In this document: positions 60,844 to 61,946 of the stretch, piece by piece
Layout of the letters: every line of letters begins with the position of its first letter
Numbering within the stretch: position 1 is the stretch's first letter
Origin: an uncultured Chlamydiae bacterium
GTDB taxonomy: Bacteria; Chlamydiota; Chlamydiia; Chlamydiales; Rhabdochlamydiaceae
Direction: 5' to 3'
Length of the DNA stretch: 61,946 nt
Assembly: GCA_945952445.1 (NCBI GenBank)
Contig: CAMFIG010000007.1
Coordinates: 1 to 61,946 of the forward strand
Position numbers and translations under genes: made by a program
The notes under the pieces: model-generated
Database searches by the model: none
The model's input: only the letters and a program-made list of their open reading frames with translations
What the model was told of the DNA's origin: nothing

Positions 60844-61946
60844 TAAAGCAAATGATCTTGTGGACGTGTTATTGGACATCTTTGCCAATAATCACATAGA
60901 CCCTTCAAATGATTGGTTAAATCTTCCTCTTAAAGAATTAATCAAGCAACTGGAAAATCTTAAGCAAAAATTTGTGAGCATTCCAGATAAAGAGCGACAA
61001 AGAAAAGCTACTATTGCTGATGGATTATTTATTAATGCTTTATTGACATTAGTGCATAGTAAATATGCTCTCGAAAAAAATGAATGCCTAGAATCTACAG
61101 CTTCTACTGCAACAACTGTGGTTGAACAAGCCCCAGAAATTACTAGCCAACCTTCTCATTTACTGAGCCTAGATTCGTTATCTCGACGGGAAAAACAATA
61201 TTTAATCCATCTTGCTGATTTTCTCCCATCAGCTCTTGAGTTAAAAAAGAGCATGAAAGATGAAGTGTTTAAACAAAAAGAACCTCCCAATATGGGTCGT
61301 GAGCATATTGGAAAATGGCAGTGGCTTCATGTTAAATGGCATGCCGCTGGTCATGTTTTATTTTGGCTTGATAAAGACGCTACTACAGAAAAAATCAAGA
61401 ACGCTGTTTTACACAATCCCAAACTCTTTGCACTATTAGATTTGGGAGCACTTTCAAGTACAGGAAAATGCCATAATACTGCTGAAGGTGAGGAAATTAG
61501 ATTTAGAACTTTGGAAGATCAGATCAGAAAGGTTAATCCTCAGGGAGCGAAGAAAGGCCGTCGTAGGAAAAATGATGTTCAATCTGAACGTTTTATTTTC
61601 AGTCCGCTGGTTTTTAATGCAACCTCTAAGAAAATTAATATGAAAGCTCTACAGATCGCAATTTATGTAATGGTGAAGATTTTGAAGATGCAAAAAATGA
61701 CATGCGAAGAAATTTGCAATCATCCAATTATTAACCAATACAAATCTCTAAACTCTGATCTGGTATGTATTATTGATTCGTGGATAGTTCCCGCATTCAA
61801 GAATGAGGAGGATGAAGTTGCTCCAATGAGGATTAGGCAGGCTGATTCTATCTATACAACTGTGGCATTACATTGCGAGCATCTTTTAACCCCGCCGATT
61901 CAACATCCAAGTGCAACGATAGAGCAAGTAAAAAAGGGTAAGAATC
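60836..61946 (+). CDS. Uncharacterised element protein, 3' end outside the window
   Basis: The frame is open from ATG 60836 to the last base (370 codons). No family recognised. It contains GREHIGKWQWLHVKWHAAGH, a lysine/arginine-rich KKGRRRKND about two thirds along, and FIFSPLVF. The start overlaps the integrase end, the same arrangement as the gene after the first integrase. The QWLH-x-KW block resembles one in the gene at 661-1242. Because the gene is incomplete, domain content remains open. Confidence 0.6.
   Translation, partial: MVDKANDLVDVLLDIFANNHIDPSNDWLNLPLKELIKQLENLKQKFVSIPDKERQRKATIADGLFINALLTLVHSKYALEKNECLESTASTATTVVEQAPEITSQPSHLLSLDSLSRREKQYLIHLADFLPSALELKKSMKDEVFKQKEPPNMGREHIGKWQWLHVKWHAAGHVLFWLDKDATTEKIKNAVLHNPKLFALLDLGALSSTGKCHNTAEGEEIRFRTLEDQIRKVNPQGAKKGRRRKNDVQSERFIFSPLVFNATSKKINMKALQIAIYVMVKILKMQKMTCEEICNHPIINQYKSLNSDLVCIIDSWIVPAFKNEEDEVAPMRIRQADSIYTTVALHCEHLLTPPIQHPSATIEQVKKGKN

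Larger units (their letters stand above)
59560..61946. mobile_element. Second integrated element, incomplete at the window edge
   Basis: A second integrase reads away from the attachment repeat in the same direction as the first, and a new ORF starts inside its last codons. This is the layout expected for tandem insertion at one tRNA site. The far end and any third repeat lie outside the window. Confidence 0.6.

Overview
The window looks like chromosome from a member of the Chlamydiota outside the Chlamydiaceae. The case rests on several chlamydial hallmarks: a type III secretion block in the order sctJ-K-L-R-S-T, a gpmA-nifS-like-nifU-like trio, a TyrP-type aromatic amino acid permease, three tandem MOMP-like porins with N-terminal signal peptides, ferrochelatase, RodA, SufBCDS and glycogen phosphorylase. 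The multi-copy MOMP-like family and moderate base composition are reminiscent of Waddlia-like organisms, but I cannot fix the genus.

Layout. 1-3.5 kb: a broken retropepsin-like gene, an orphan gene, an outer-membrane protein and tyrP. 3.5-6.7 kb: a sugar-nucleotide operon (rfbC, rfbD, rfbB, kdsB). 6.7-11.5 kb: sufBCDS. 11.5-16.4 kb: a DUF4143-type ATPase and three MOMP-like porins separated by clear hairpin terminators. 16.4-20.9 kb: the T3SS export apparatus on the minus strand. 21-24 kb: a secreted 2H-like protein and a glycan operon (GT2, phosphoribosyltransferase-like, GT9). 24-29 kb: a guanidino-modifying-enzyme-like protein, an FKBP fusion and SthA. 29-46.4 kb: metabolism and envelope genes (glgP, ABC binding protein, hemH, pit plus DUF47, two effector-like unknowns around a decayed insertion sequence, Rsm22-like, pseudouridine synthase, gpmA, degenerate NifS/NifU, Stealth-family protein, birA, rodA, small lipoprotein).

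From 46.5 kb the character changes. A tRNA-Phe gene is followed by a 13-kb integrated element whose far end repeats the last 42 bp of the tRNA exactly (46532-46573 and 59518-59559). Its backbone is integrase, unknown gene, AlpA/excisionase-like protein, primase/DUF3987 protein and terminase-small-subunit-like protein, a layout like phage satellites (P4/PICI type). Its cargo is a co-directional, partly translation-coupled run: acetyltransferase, chloramphenicol-phosphotransferase-like/GNAT fusion, acetyltransferase, nitrilase-family amidase, aminoglycoside-phosphotransferase-like kinase, class D beta-lactamase and DUF1653. Beyond the far repeat a second, related integrase and an unfinished ORF start what looks like a second element in tandem.

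The most interesting points are the drug-modification-like cargo on a satellite-like island, paired 11-bp arm-type repeats at both ends of that island, a NifS/NifU pair that has lost its catalytic residues, a deiminase-like protein, an exported Stealth protein and a phosphoribosyltransferase relative without its catalytic loop. All functional calls come from reading motifs; no database search was run.
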